The notes: a model not told the origin generated them from the sequence alone. 37,928 nt of DNA from Spirochaetota bacterium (GCA_011049595.1 DRHN01000521.1:1-37928), one strand, 5' to 3'; counted from the first letter of the stretch, positions 25,671 to 34,341 are shown. A program made the numbers and translations.

Positions 25671-26483
25671 TCATCTATAAAATTTCGGAATATTTTTATA
25701 AGAAAATTTCAGCAAAAAGTCTGCCAGGCCTGGGGCAAGTCTGAAACCGGTCCGGGCTAATTTCCCGGGTATTGAAAGAGCAGTCTTGTATTTTTTTTTA
25801 GCTATGCATTTCATGATAGATCGGGCAACTTTCTTTTGAGGGGATTGAAAGGGGGGATCAACCTGGATAAGAGAGCCGTCGGCACTGTAAACCCGTTTGT
25901 CAGGGTCGTTCTCGACAAAACCAACGTAAATGATCCCGGCATGAACTCCGGTGCCGGTCAATTCGATCCTGATCGATTCTACCAATCCTGTAAGAGCCAT
26001 CTTCGCCGCGCTGTACGCTGAAGCAGCCGGCATCCCGTGGAGCCCTGCAAGGCTCGAAATAAAAAAAACACTGCCCCCTGTCTGTTTAAGGTGCGGCAGG
26101 GCGAACATAGACGGGTAAGCTGAGCCGAGGATGTTCCCTTCGATAACCTTCCTGAAGATATCGGGTTTTATCTCCTCAAATCCTGCCCTCATAATGGTTC
26201 CTGCATTATTAATAAGTACATCGATACGGCCCGTTTGGGCGCGAGCCTTTTCGATCAGGTTTCTGCTGTCTTCAGGGGAAGTCACATCGCCGGGGATTGA
26301 AAGGACCTGGTGGCCTTTTTTCTTCATCTCTTTTCTTGTCTGCTCCAATCTTTCAATGTTTCGTCCATTCAGGACGATCAGGGCCCCTGCTTCGGCGAGA
26401 GCGTAAGCAGTAGCCCTGCCAAGCCCGCGGCTTGATCCCGTAATAATAACGACCTTTTTATTAAAAAATTTGCTGCCTCGCAT
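25671..26483 (-). CDS. Classical short-chain dehydrogenase/reductase
   Basis: This 270-aa NAD(P)-dependent oxidoreductase has the cofactor motif GSSRGLGRATA (about 16-26), GRNIERLEQT, the stabilising NNAGT (about 92-96), the catalytic Ser in FFISSLAGLHG, and the active-site YSAAK (about 157-161). A C-terminal extension runs past SIMKCIAKKKYKTALSIPGKLARTGFRLAPGLADFLLKFSY. This tail resembles those of SDRs acting on lipids or sterol-like substrates, so a hydrophobic substrate is possible. It faces the extended SDR gene. All catalytic residues are present; the exact substrate is unknown. Confidence 0.88.
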   Translation of the reverse strand: MRGSKFFNKKVVIITGSSRGLGRATAYALAEAGALIVLNGRNIERLEQTRKEMKKKGHQVLSIPGDVTSPEDSRNLIEKARAQTGRIDVLINNAGTIMRAGFEEIKPDIFRKVIEGNILGSAYPSMFALPHLKQTGGSVFFISSLAGLHGMPAASAYSAAKMALTGLVESIRIELTGTGVHAGIIYVGFVENDPDKRVYSADGSLIQVDPPFQSPQKKVARSIMKCIAKKKYKTALSIPGKLARTGFRLAPGLADFLLKFSYKNIPKFYR

Positions 26484-26664
26484 ATTATCCTCTTACACCA
26501 GTTAATAAAGGAAATATTATGCTAAGCAGGGTTTATTCGCAAGTAGTTTATTGACGGGGCAGGGTGAAATATTAGCTTTTAATGTACACTGCTTGACTAA
26601 TACTGAATGAAATTATAAATTTCAACCACCTGGTGTTTTAAATATATAAACAGGCAGCAGATAA

Positions 26665-27750
26665 ATGAGTCTGGAAAAATACGGCAAAACTTATTCCGGC
26701 TTTTTCAGCCAATACAATATTTCAACAAATATTACGGTAAATGACACTCCCCTGAAGATGAACGAGGTGCAGGCTGTCGGTCATGTTGACGATCTGGAAA
26801 AACTGCTTGAGAAATGCTCTGCCATGACTATTATCGAGCTTTGTGTTGAGTCGGAGAGGTATTTCAACAACTCGTTTGTCGGTGAGTCGTTTTTTTATTA
26901 CGTTATGGCGGGGCTCCAAAACGGCAGGGAGATGGATGAGATATCAAAAGAGTTTATGTCCATTGCGAAAATAGCGGAAAATCCTTATACCATACATCAG
27001 CTCCACGGGAGTTTTGTGCAGGACCATTCTAATGCGATTTTTGTGTTTCTGGACTGGGACGGTACTCTTGAAGTCTACGACAAGCAGGTTGGGAAGTTCA
27101 GACTGAGGGAGAACGTGTTATCGTTTCTGATGCATTACAAGCAGTTGAATAAAGATCTGGGTGTGAGTAAGTACAAGTTCATTATCACATCGGCAAGCCC
27201 CAATATCCACGAAAAAGTCAGAGCTTATCCGGATATATTCGATCTGGTCGACGGCATCTCATCTGTGACCGGTATTGCAAGGCTTTCGAAAGATAAGAAC
27301 AGGAACCAGGTTTTCGGCAAATTGTATACGGATATATGCAAGCGGCTTGGCATACCGTTCAGCCGCGCGATAGCGGTTACGGATTACTGGTTTGACAGGT
27401 CAGTGGAAAATACTTTTCCCATAAATACTATTGTCACTCCTCCGGAGATCTCTGCCGATCACTGGATCAAGATAATCGACACTTTTGAAAGAAAGGGAGA
27501 CGGTAATCTCTATATGGGTTTTACCGAGCTCAGGAGAAGCCCCTACGAGTTTAGAGATATCCCTATCCTCGATACCAGACAGATAGATTCTGTCAGGACT
27601 TATACTATCGGCAGCGGAATATTTCTTTTCAGAACAACTCTTCTGGGAGACTGCTTCTTTGTTCACCCGGGCGAAATCCCTCAGAACAAACCTGACTTTA
27701 TTGAAAAAAGCCTGCAGGGTGTATACAGGACCATTTTTAAAAAGTTTTAG
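26665..27750 (+). CDS. Divergent HAD-like protein with N-terminal helical extension
   Basis: This 361-aa soluble protein has a clear HAD motif I, FVFLDWDGTLEVYD (about 128-141, DxDGT). A motif II-like IITSASPNI follows (about 174-182), and a motif IV-like AVTDYWFDRSVENTF (about 238-252) carries two Asp in the usual spacing. The motif III lysine is not certain. The first about 120 residues have no family I recognise (PLKMNEVQAVGHVDDLEKLLEKCSAMTIIELCVESERYF), and the last about 80 are also unassigned. HAD proteins are mostly phosphatases; here the fold is likely and the activity is inferred. The gene stands alone between a divergent SDR and a convergent deacylase gene, and its AGGCAG ribosome site is weak. 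It may be lineage-specific. Confidence 0.7.
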   Translation: MSLEKYGKTYSGFFSQYNISTNITVNDTPLKMNEVQAVGHVDDLEKLLEKCSAMTIIELCVESERYFNNSFVGESFFYYVMAGLQNGREMDEISKEFMSIAKIAENPYTIHQLHGSFVQDHSNAIFVFLDWDGTLEVYDKQVGKFRLRENVLSFLMHYKQLNKDLGVSKYKFIITSASPNIHEKVRAYPDIFDLVDGISSVTGIARLSKDKNRNQVFGKLYTDICKRLGIPFSRAIAVTDYWFDRSVENTFPINTIVTPPEISADHWIKIIDTFERKGDGNLYMGFTELRRSPYEFRDIPILDTRQIDSVRTYTIGSGIFLFRTTLLGDCFFVHPGEIPQNKPDFIEKSLQGVYRTIFKKF

Positions 27751-27781
27751 GGCTGTTTTTTCCAAAATTTGACGCCGGCAC

Positions 27782-28261
27782 TTATTCGCTTGAAAAATCA
27801 AAAACCACAGGTGATGCGAGTTTTTTATAATCTTTCACCTTCATGATAATGGAATCGGTTAAAGATCCCGCATTAAAAGCTATGCGCTCGTTGTTTATGA
27901 TGGAATGGTCAACGTAAAGCTCGAGTCCCGTGATGGGCTTTCCAAAGGGGGGCACCGAACCCGGAACCAGACCGGTGATCTTGAGGAGCTCCTCCGGGGT
28001 GGCAAAACGTGTCCTTTTTACGTGAAAATACTCTTTTATCTTTGAAGAGCTCATTTTACAGGCGGCGCTCAGGACGAAAAGCTTAAATGTTTCACCCACT
28101 TTCAGGACAAGCGCTTTTCCCCCTATACCGATGTCCTCTCCCCGCGCGTTCGCCGCATCAGCTGAGGTTCTTGTGGGTCCATGGTGCATCTCCTGAAACA
28201 TGACGGACTGTTCTTCTAAAAGTTTCTTTATGTTTTGATAGATCTCATTGTTCACTGCCAA
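27782..28261 (-). CDS. YbaK/EbsC-type aminoacyl-tRNA deacylase
   Basis: This 159-aa protein belongs to the YbaK/ProX editing superfamily, which hydrolyses mischarged tRNA in trans. Visible features are HHGPTRTSADAANARG near residue 26, the invariant Lys region GIGGKALVLKVGETFKLFVLSAACKMSSSKIKEYF, RFATPEELLKITGLVPGSVPPFG, and the C-terminal NAGSLTDSIIM. The frame begins with TTG at 28261, preceded ten bases upstream by AGGAGG; a GTG two codons later is the alternative. The specific misacylated tRNA is not predictable from this. The stop faces the HAD-like gene with 31 bp between. Confidence 0.88.
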   Translation of the reverse strand: MAVNNEIYQNIKKLLEEQSVMFQEMHHGPTRTSADAANARGEDIGIGGKALVLKVGETFKLFVLSAACKMSSSKIKEYFHVKRTRFATPEELLKITGLVPGSVPPFGKPITGLELYVDHSIINNERIAFNAGSLTDSIIMKVKDYKKLASPVVFDFSSE

Positions 28262-28376
28262 AAGGAAGCAACCTCCTATGGATGTGGTCTATAATTTTAG
28301 AAAGTGGTTAAATCAAAGTCTATGCCTTTGAAAATCTTTTGGCTTGTAAAAAAGCCACCTGTTGTGAGAAACCGCA

Positions 28377-28517
28377 CTAATTCACAAACATCGAAACGAG
28401 CGCCCCGATACCATATGCCGCAGCTGCCGCTACACCGCCCACGATGAACATTTCCAGTCCCGACAGGACCCTGTCAGCATAAAACATATCTCCAAAAAGG
28501 TTTTCAGGATTTTTCAC
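28377..28517 (-). pseudogene. C-terminal remnant of a VIT1/CCC1-family transporter, or a very small membrane protein
   Basis: Not in the ORF track (46 codons, GTG start). It reads KNPENLFGDMFYADRVLSGLEMFIVGG, then VAAAAAYGIGALVSMFVN and a stop. The piece from RVLSGLEM to YGIGAL is very like the last transmembrane helix of VIT1/CCC1 iron/manganese transporters. An in-frame stop lies two codons before the GTG, and upstream sequence shows no other part of the family, so it is probably a decayed gene whose first four helices were lost. A stand-alone one-helix protein cannot be excluded, and no convincing ribosome site precedes the GTG. The rest of the 28262-28720 gap is AT-rich and without recognisable features. 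Confidence 0.45.
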
Positions 28518-28720
28518 AAATTAAATGACCCGAAAACTAAATAGTGGTATCATATAACATTACGTTTTTCTGTATCATTCAGGTTTCCAAGGTAATATTT
28601 ACATTATCGGATGAGACCCTTTTATTAAATGAAACCTGTGCCGCCGTTGAACTGAATATAATGGTAAAGTACTTTTGAGTGTAACAAATATACAAGAGCA
28701 TGAATGTAAAAGGATTTTTT

Positions 28721-29536
28721 ATGCGTTTTATACCAGCTGAGTCGCCGGTCTTTAATAACATAAAGCCTGGTTGGTGGTTTTTTTTACGTAATGATGAGTT
28801 GTTGATCAAAACTACAGGTGAAAAGACAGAAATTCCTTTTATGGACGATGTGAATATTCCCGGCCTAGAGCTTCTGTGTATGCATTATCTGGGTAAACTT
28901 GACGGAAGTCCCTGCTTTACGGCCGAGCTGACAGTTGACGCTCAGGCTCCCGAAGGGATGGTATTCCAGGGTGTACGGGGGATATTCGGGCTGCTCGGGG
29001 AAGAAATATTCCAGCTTGCCTGTCGGGCTGTCCATATTTTGCAATGGGACCGGAACAGTCAGTTTTGCGGCCGGTGCCCAAACCCCACCCGGGCGGACAC
29101 GCTCGAGCGGGCAAAAGTATGCTCGATGTGCGGTTTTAGAAGCTATCCCAGGATTTCACCGGCAACAATAACTGCTGTGAAACGGGACAAACGGATATTG
29201 CTTGCCCGGGCAAGACGATTTCCAGCTGAATTGTACAGTGTTGTAGCAGGTTTTGTTGAACCGGGAGAGACCCTGGAGGAATGCGTAAAGAGAGAGATAA
29301 TGGAGGAAACCGGTATCGATGTAAAAAATGTACGATACTTCGGAAGCCAGCCATGGCCTTTTCCCGATTCTCTTATGATCGCCTTTACGGCGGATTACGC
29401 GGGTGGGGAGATCAGGATCGATAAAAATGAAATAATGGACGCGGGCTGGTTTTCCGCGGACGCGCTGCCGCGAATTCCTGACAAGCTCAGCATTGCGTGG
29501 AGGCTTATCGACCATTTTATTGAAAATAACTTGTAA
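28721..29536 (+). CDS. nudC: NADH pyrophosphatase / NAD-cap decapping Nudix hydrolase
   Basis: This 271-aa Nudix enzyme hydrolyses NADH to NMNH and AMP and may remove NAD caps from RNA. Between residues about 107 and 135 is the Cys4 zinc ribbon CGRCPNPTR...CSMCGFRSYPRISPA. Next is the Nudix box GFVEPGETLEECVKREIMEETGI (about 167-189), then the NudC-specific SQPWPFPDSLMIAF. All catalytic residues are present. I chose the second ATG (28721), preceded by AAAGGA at seven bases; the track start at 28700 has no comparable site. Its stop is ten bases from the glmS stop, a tight convergent pair. Confidence 0.94.
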   Translation: MRFIPAESPVFNNIKPGWWFFLRNDELLIKTTGEKTEIPFMDDVNIPGLELLCMHYLGKLDGSPCFTAELTVDAQAPEGMVFQGVRGIFGLLGEEIFQLACRAVHILQWDRNSQFCGRCPNPTRADTLERAKVCSMCGFRSYPRISPATITAVKRDKRILLARARRFPAELYSVVAGFVEPGETLEECVKREIMEETGIDVKNVRYFGSQPWPFPDSLMIAFTADYAGGEIRIDKNEIMDAGWFSADALPRIPDKLSIAWRLIDHFIENNL

Positions 29537-29546
29537 AGTTTTAACC

Positions 29547-31373
29547 CTACTCCACGGTCACGCTTTTTGCCAGATTTCTCGGCTGATCAACATTACATCC
29601 CCTGATAACCGCCACATGATAGGCAAGAAGCTGGAGCGGTATGACATTTATAACCGGTGAGAGAAACGTCAGGGTCTCGGGCACTTCAAAAACGATGTCC
29701 GAAAGCTCCTTGATTTGTTCATCTCCGCTGGTAACTACAGATAAAATAGTCCCGTTACGTGCCCGGATCTCGGAAATATTGCTCATGATCTTTTCATAAA
29801 TGACGTCTTTTGTAGCAATGACAATAACGGGCATATTTTTATCTATCAGGGCGATAGGGCCATGTTTCATCTCCGCGGCTGGATACCCCTCAGCGTGCAG
29901 ATAGGATATCTCTTTTAGTTTTAACGCTCCCTCGAGAGCAACGGGGAAATTGTAGCCTCTTCCAAGATATAGAGCGTTATTGTGCTTTGAAAGTTTTTTT
30001 GCGATATTTTCGATCTCGCTGTTTCTGTTCAGAATTCCTTCAACAAGATCCGGTATATCATCCAGGGCCTTGACAATTTTTCTTCCGTTTTCGAGGGTCA
30101 GGTTTTTCATTCTTCCTATCATCAATGCGATCATCGTCAGGACAAGGACCTGTGATGTAAATGCCTTTGTGGAGGCGACGCCGATTTCCGGTCCAGCGTG
30201 GATATACACACCGGCGTCGCTTTCACGGGCTATAGTGCTCCCGACAACATTACATATTCCGAGCACTGTGCCGCCTTTACGTTTTGTTTCCTTAAGCGCG
30301 CCCAGGGTGTCGGCTGTTTCCCCTGACTGGCTTATGACAAAAACAATGTCCCCTTTGTTGATGATCGGCCCCCGGTACCTGAACTCGGACGCGTATTCAA
30401 CTTCCACGGGAATACCGGCGAGCTCTTCAATAATATATTCTCCGATCAGCGCTGAATGCCACGATGTCCCGCAGGCTGTTATAATAATTCTCGAAGCGTT
30501 TTTGAGCTGTTCGATATTTTCCAGAAGGCCGTCAAGGCGGGCGGTACCTTCATCATAGTTCAGACGTCCCCGAAGAGTGTTTCTGAGGGATGTTTTCTGT
30601 TCAAAGATTTCTTTGAGCATAAAATGCTCGAAACCGTCTTTTTCGATCATTTCAAGGTTCCAGGAGATCTGCTGGACCTTTTTTGATACCTTTTTCATGT
30701 CAAGGGACATCACATTGAACTCTTTAGCCGTAAGCTCGGCGATTTCACCATCTTCGAGATAAATAATTTCATTTGTGTATCTCAGGATCGCGGCCACGTC
30801 TGAAGCGATAAAATACTCATCCTTCCCTTTGCCGATAAGAAGCGGGCTCCCTTTCTTTGCGGCGAAGATCCTGTCGGGCTCCTTTTTAGATATGACAGCA
30901 AGACCGTAAGTCCCTTCCACTTCAGCAAGGGCCGTTGAGAGAGTTTCAAAAAGGCTGCCGTTGTAGTTCTCCTCGATAAGGTGCGCCAGCACTTCCGTGT
31001 CGGTATCACTTTTGAAATGATGGCCCCGGTCTTCAAGGTATTTTTTAAGAGACCTGTGGTTCTCGATTATACCGTTGTGCACGACTGTTACGTCGCCACT
31101 GCAGTCCGTGTGCGGGTGGGCATTTACCCTGTTAGGTGCGCCGTGGGTTGCCCATCTCGTGTGCGCGATCCCGGCCGTTCCCGAATGCTTCGTGCTTTTT
31201 ACAAGGTTCTCGAGGTCCTGAACCTTGCCTTTTGTCTTTTCAATAAAAAGGTCATTGTCTTCAAGGACCGCGAGGCCGGCGGAGTCGTAACCCCTGTATT
31301 CCAATCTTTTCAGCCCTTCGATCAGCACGGGGATTGCGAGTTTTTTACCTATGTAACCAACTATTCCGCACAT
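29547..31373 (-). CDS. glmS: Glutamine-fructose-6-phosphate aminotransferase (isomerising)
   Basis: This 608-aa enzyme makes glucosamine-6-phosphate from fructose-6-phosphate and glutamine, the first committed step towards UDP-GlcNAc. The N-terminal glutaminase domain begins MCGIVGYIGKK with the catalytic Cys2, followed by HTRWATHGAPNRVNAHPHTD and SDTDTEVLAHLIEE. Two SIS sugar-isomerase domains follow (IITACGTSWHSALIGEY, FVISQSGETADTLGAL, ALYLGRGYNFPVALEGALKLKEISYLHAEGYPAAEMKHGPIAL), and the protein ends LAKSVTVE. The track starts seven codons earlier; the ATG at 31373 has a strong GGAGGAG site and gives the required Cys at position 2. The start is 38 bp after repeat R4. I see no glmS ribozyme core in the leader. 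Confidence 0.97.
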   Translation of the reverse strand: MCGIVGYIGKKLAIPVLIEGLKRLEYRGYDSAGLAVLEDNDLFIEKTKGKVQDLENLVKSTKHSGTAGIAHTRWATHGAPNRVNAHPHTDCSGDVTVVHNGIIENHRSLKKYLEDRGHHFKSDTDTEVLAHLIEENYNGSLFETLSTALAEVEGTYGLAVISKKEPDRIFAAKKGSPLLIGKGKDEYFIASDVAAILRYTNEIIYLEDGEIAELTAKEFNVMSLDMKKVSKKVQQISWNLEMIEKDGFEHFMLKEIFEQKTSLRNTLRGRLNYDEGTARLDGLLENIEQLKNASRIIITACGTSWHSALIGEYIIEELAGIPVEVEYASEFRYRGPIINKGDIVFVISQSGETADTLGALKETKRKGGTVLGICNVVGSTIARESDAGVYIHAGPEIGVASTKAFTSQVLVLTMIALMIGRMKNLTLENGRKIVKALDDIPDLVEGILNRNSEIENIAKKLSKHNNALYLGRGYNFPVALEGALKLKEISYLHAEGYPAAEMKHGPIALIDKNMPVIVIATKDVIYEKIMSNISEIRARNGTILSVVTSGDEQIKELSDIVFEVPETLTFLSPVINVIPLQLLAYHVAVIRGCNVDQPRNLAKSVTVE

Positions 31374-31410
31374 ATAATCTCCTCCCCCGGTCAACTGTTT
31401 ACATTTTCGT

Positions 31411-31517
31411 AATTACTAATATTGAGCCGTTTCACCGCGATTAATCATAAGAATACTCAGTTATCTTGAAAATTCAAATTAAGCCGGGCAAGCCCGAAGT
31501 AGCAACAAGAACTAATT
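31411..31517. repeat. MITE-like intergenic repeat, copy R4 (left end worn)
   Basis: An approximately 107-bp copy. The right terminus CAACAAGAACTAATT (31503-31517) matches the family end at 14 of 15 positions. The left terminus is not recognisable. The interior has ATTGAGCCGTTTCACCGCGATTAATC (as R1 and R3) and TAAGAATACTCAGTTA...AATTAAGCCGGGCAAGCCCG (as R3). It sits between the membrane-protein gene and glmS on the minus strand. Its right edge contributes the stop codon of the membrane-protein gene. Confidence 0.75.
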
Positions 31518-32118
31518 ATCCTCCGCCAGTGTTTGCTTCATCATCATGGTCTAAGGAGGGGCCTGTTTTAATTTCTTCAGCCGAAGTGGAGTTTTCCGCA
31601 GTGGCTGCTGTTACTCTCAGCGTGTTTTTTCTACCAAGACCTCTTGTCAAAAACGCGGCTCCCAAAAGAAAGATCGAAACTCCGATGACAAGCCCGAACT
31701 GGGTTTCCAATGAATAAATTATCCAGATAAGAAGAGAAATAGAGATGATGAGGGTCGAAAGCACTGCCAGAACCTTTTTTTTATTCCCGTAAAAGTACAT
31801 TGACAACAGGCTCAACCCGAAAGTAAATAGAAACCCGGGCCAGAGTATGGTTATACGCTCATATGAAGTGAATATAAGAACAAAAAGAGGGACAGAAGAG
31901 GTGGCGATAAATGTCGCTAAAAAAAGGATAAACAGACGTTGTTTTTTCTTTCTTGTAGAAAAGTAAAAAATGTAGAGGATAACTCCTGCAAGCAGGAGAA
32001 TTGCAGGCCACACTTTGTTGAATCCTCCCTCAAATACCTTGAGGTTGAAGAAGATCACAGCAATACTGATGACGATGAGCGTCACGCCGATAAATAGATG
32101 TTTGTTTTTTTGGGTCAT
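31516..32118 (-). CDS. Six-helix membrane protein, LiaF/DUF5668-like
   Basis: This 200-aa integral membrane protein has about six hydrophobic helices: LFIGVTLIVISIAVIFFNL, VWPAILLLAGVILYIFYF, LFILFLATFIATSSVPLFVLIF, ITILWPGFLFTFGLSLLSMYF, VLAVLSTLIISISLLIWIIY, FGLVIGVSIFLLGAAFL. A cytoplasmic Ser/Thr-rich tail ends NTGGG. The paired helices with short loops recall LiaF/DUF5668 N-terminal domains, but no LiaF beta domain is present. The ATG at 32118, with AAGGAA eight bases upstream, is preferred over the track start at 32136. The stop codon is part of repeat R4, so the C-terminus may have been shortened by insertion. It lies between the DUF5312-like gene (4 bp upstream) and glmS. The role is unknown. 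Confidence 0.7.
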   Translation of the reverse strand: MTQKNKHLFIGVTLIVISIAVIFFNLKVFEGGFNKVWPAILLLAGVILYIFYFSTRKKKQRLFILFLATFIATSSVPLFVLIFTSYERITILWPGFLFTFGLSLLSMYFYGNKKKVLAVLSTLIISISLLIWIIYSLETQFGLVIGVSIFLLGAAFLTRGLGRKNTLRVTAATAENSTSAEEIKTGPSLDHDDEANTGGG

Positions 32119-32122
32119 AATT

Positions 32123-33712
32123 TTATTCCTTGACAATGGCTTTCTTTTTTTCGATTTCCGCCATTGTGATGTTTATGGATACATAATTATTCATGAGTTT
32201 TAACAGTAAAAATATGTCTTTGTAGGTTTTAACTAGCTCTTCGATAAATTGTTTATTACTGCCGGCGCGTATTTTTTTTATGTTTGAAACTATCTTTGGA
32301 GTTTTTAGTTTGTAATCCTCCAGCACGTTCTTCAGGCATTGAGCCATTTTTTTTATGTTTAATACCTGCTCGTCGATGATTATCTTTGCCTTCAGATTTA
32401 TATTTTTAATTGTTTTATCCAATATTTTTTTCGCACTTTTTTCCCTTTTTATTGACTGCAGCAGCCTCGTAATTACTTTTCCGGTTGTGCCTTCTGAATC
32501 AAGGCTGTTTTCAAAGGCCGTAATATTATGAAGATGACTGTTCAGAGCGTAATAGCTGTTGGAGAGGTCGTTGAGTACACCCTTGTTTATGAATATCCCG
32601 CTTATTATAAGCTCGTTTACCACTTTGCTTATGTACGTCTTGTATTTATCAGTTATAAATGCTTTTACATAATTTATGGGTAGAACGTACTTGAAAACAG
32701 GTATCCCCAGGTTCGCCAGCTGATCGTTTTTGGAATCCGTGTAATTTTTTACTCTTCCTTCCGCAGATCCTTCAAATAATTGGGAGATCATTGTGTGCAT
32801 GGATTGTTCTTTCAAGGTTCTCTTTATGGAATTTACAACCGTTTGGACGTCATTTTTCTTTTTCTGCAGATAGGAGTTGAAGACATCAACGGTTCCCGGC
32901 TTATCGATCGGTACCGGGGCCAGGCTTTTGTCGATCGCCCGGATGATCAGCGCGATATAGCCGTTTTTCTGGAGGCTGGATATCAGGTTTTTCAATTTGT
33001 TGTAGTTGCTTTTACTGATAGGCTCAAAGCCTTTGATATTGGAAAAGATCTCGAACGCCGCGTCGAGTTTTCCGTCGACCTCGAAGGTGAAGAGCGACCG
33101 ATGGAATTTAAGTAGATCGTTTTTTAAAAAGGAGCCCTCTGCCGGAGAAAACGAAGGCTTTCTGATGAAATTCGCCTCCTCCAGTGTTGTGTCAAATTCT
33201 CTTAATATGGGAAAGAAATCAAAGTTGGTGAATCGAGCGAAATACAGGAAATTTGAAAAAACGGAATTTATTTTGATGAGAGTCTCTTTATCGAAATAAT
33301 CGAAATACTCGTTTAACAGCTTGTCAAGATGGTCCGCGGTTTTCTGGATTCCGTATTTCGGTACAAGTTTTTTGACATAATCTTCATTGAGTTTGTTATA
33401 GACCTCGAGCGCGTCACTTTGATGAAAACTAAGCACAAAGCTTTCTTCAAACGAGGGGGGAAATTTTATTGTTTTTTTATCAAAAGAAATAAACTGCTTG
33501 AGAGGGTAGGTGAGCTTATAAATCTCAAAGATCAATTTAGCTATCGGCGTCTGTATTAAATCCTGTTTTAACTTGAAAAGGTCTATCCTCGATGATGAAA
33601 GCTCTTTCTTCAACACCCTGAACGCCCTTCTCTTTACAGGGTCTTTTCCTCCAAAGAGTTTTTTGAAAAACCCGAGTTTTTCTTCCGGTTCCGTTAGGTT
33701 ATTAGAATCCAT
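32123..33712 (-). CDS. DUF5312-like spirochaetal protein of unknown function
   Basis: This 529-aa soluble, all-helical protein starts EEKLGFFKKLFGGKDPVKRRAFRVLKKELSSSRIDLFKLKQDLIQTPIAKLIFEIYKLTYPLK. That N-terminal block resembles what I know of DUF5312 proteins of spirochaetes. Further parts, GIPVFKYVLPINYVKAFITDKYKTYISKVVNELIISGIF and RLLQSIKREKSAKKILDKTIKNINLKAKIIIDEQVLNIKKMAQCL, look like coiled-coil or repeat helices. No catalytic motif, membrane span or signal peptide is seen. Its start overlaps the J-protein gene by 11 bp and its stop is 4 bp before the membrane-protein gene, so the three are probably co-translated. The function is unknown; the family label is by memory, not search. 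Confidence 0.7.
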   Translation of the reverse strand: MDSNNLTEPEEKLGFFKKLFGGKDPVKRRAFRVLKKELSSSRIDLFKLKQDLIQTPIAKLIFEIYKLTYPLKQFISFDKKTIKFPPSFEESFVLSFHQSDALEVYNKLNEDYVKKLVPKYGIQKTADHLDKLLNEYFDYFDKETLIKINSVFSNFLYFARFTNFDFFPILREFDTTLEEANFIRKPSFSPAEGSFLKNDLLKFHRSLFTFEVDGKLDAAFEIFSNIKGFEPISKSNYNKLKNLISSLQKNGYIALIIRAIDKSLAPVPIDKPGTVDVFNSYLQKKKNDVQTVVNSIKRTLKEQSMHTMISQLFEGSAEGRVKNYTDSKNDQLANLGIPVFKYVLPINYVKAFITDKYKTYISKVVNELIISGIFINKGVLNDLSNSYYALNSHLHNITAFENSLDSEGTTGKVITRLLQSIKREKSAKKILDKTIKNINLKAKIIIDEQVLNIKKMAQCLKNVLEDYKLKTPKIVSNIKKIRAGSNKQFIEELVKTYKDIFLLLKLMNNYVSINITMAEIEKKKAIVKE

Positions 33713-34340
33713 GTATATGTTCCTGCAATATTTTTATTTTTATGTATAGATTTTCGATCATGAAATATGCGTATTCCTTTTGTCTTAACTTTCTAACAGG
33801 AAGATAAAACATATCTCCATCCTCCAGGTTTCTGGGTATAGGGACCGGCACAGTTACCGCCTTTAAAATATGACCCCTGTGTGAACAAAGACTGCAGTGA
33901 ACCCTGTCCCCGCCGCATGAAGGGCATATAACATGCGCGGGGATATCGATTTTTACATAAGACCCGTTTTCCAGTTCGGAACGTGTAAGATGCACGCAAA
34001 CGTCATACCCTTTTGGCCTAAAATGTCCCGATTTTCTCCCGTTGGTTTTCCTGTAGAAACATCTCAGATCTATAAGGTCCTGCAGTGATACTGCAAATGA
34101 TACCCTGTTATTTGGAAGAGCAGGGCTTCTTTTGGCCTGTTCGCATAATTGCGCTGTGTTGTAGAGTTTTCTCTTTTTGTCATCGATAAGTGTTTTGTAA
34201 GCGTCAAGTATTTTGAGGAACATACTGTTTTCGCTGGAAAGATCAGGATGATATTGCTTGGCAAGCTGGTGAAAAGCCCTTTTTATATCTTTGTTATCGG
34301 CATTTGTGTTTACATTTAATAGTTCATATAAGGTTTTCAT
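33702..34340 (-). CDS. Small DnaJ-like protein (J domain + half zinc finger + short C-terminal domain)
   Basis: This 212-aa protein has an N-terminal J domain (about 1-62; LYELLNVNTNADNKDIKRAFHQLAKQYHPDLSS with intact HPD). The linker is basic, without a clear Gly/Phe region. A two-repeat cysteine cluster CPSCGGDRVHCSLCSHRG follows (about 140-157), where full DnaJ has four repeats. The short C-terminus contains VPVPIPRNLEDGDMFYLP, which is like the end of the DnaJ substrate domain. HPD means it can stimulate an Hsp70 ATPase. The reduced size suggests a dedicated co-chaperone, not general DnaJ. It follows guaA by one base and overlaps the DUF5312-like gene by 11 bp, so a DUF5312-type client is possible (inference). 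Confidence 0.85.
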   Translation of the reverse strand: MKTLYELLNVNTNADNKDIKRAFHQLAKQYHPDLSSENSMFLKILDAYKTLIDDKKRKLYNTAQLCEQAKRSPALPNNRVSFAVSLQDLIDLRCFYRKTNGRKSGHFRPKGYDVCVHLTRSELENGSYVKIDIPAHVICPSCGGDRVHCSLCSHRGHILKAVTVPVPIPRNLEDGDMFYLPVRKLRQKEYAYFMIENLYIKIKILQEHIHGF

Positions 34341-34341
34341 T

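Noticed and set aside
28579-28809. 76-aa minus-strand ORF before nudC
   Set aside because: Overlaps the nudC 5' end; composition is not protein-like, and it is not continuous with the VIT1-like remnant.
31374-31410. glmS ribozyme or riboswitch before glmS
   Set aside because: Only 38 bp separate the start from repeat R4, too short for the ribozyme core, and no core sequence is seen.
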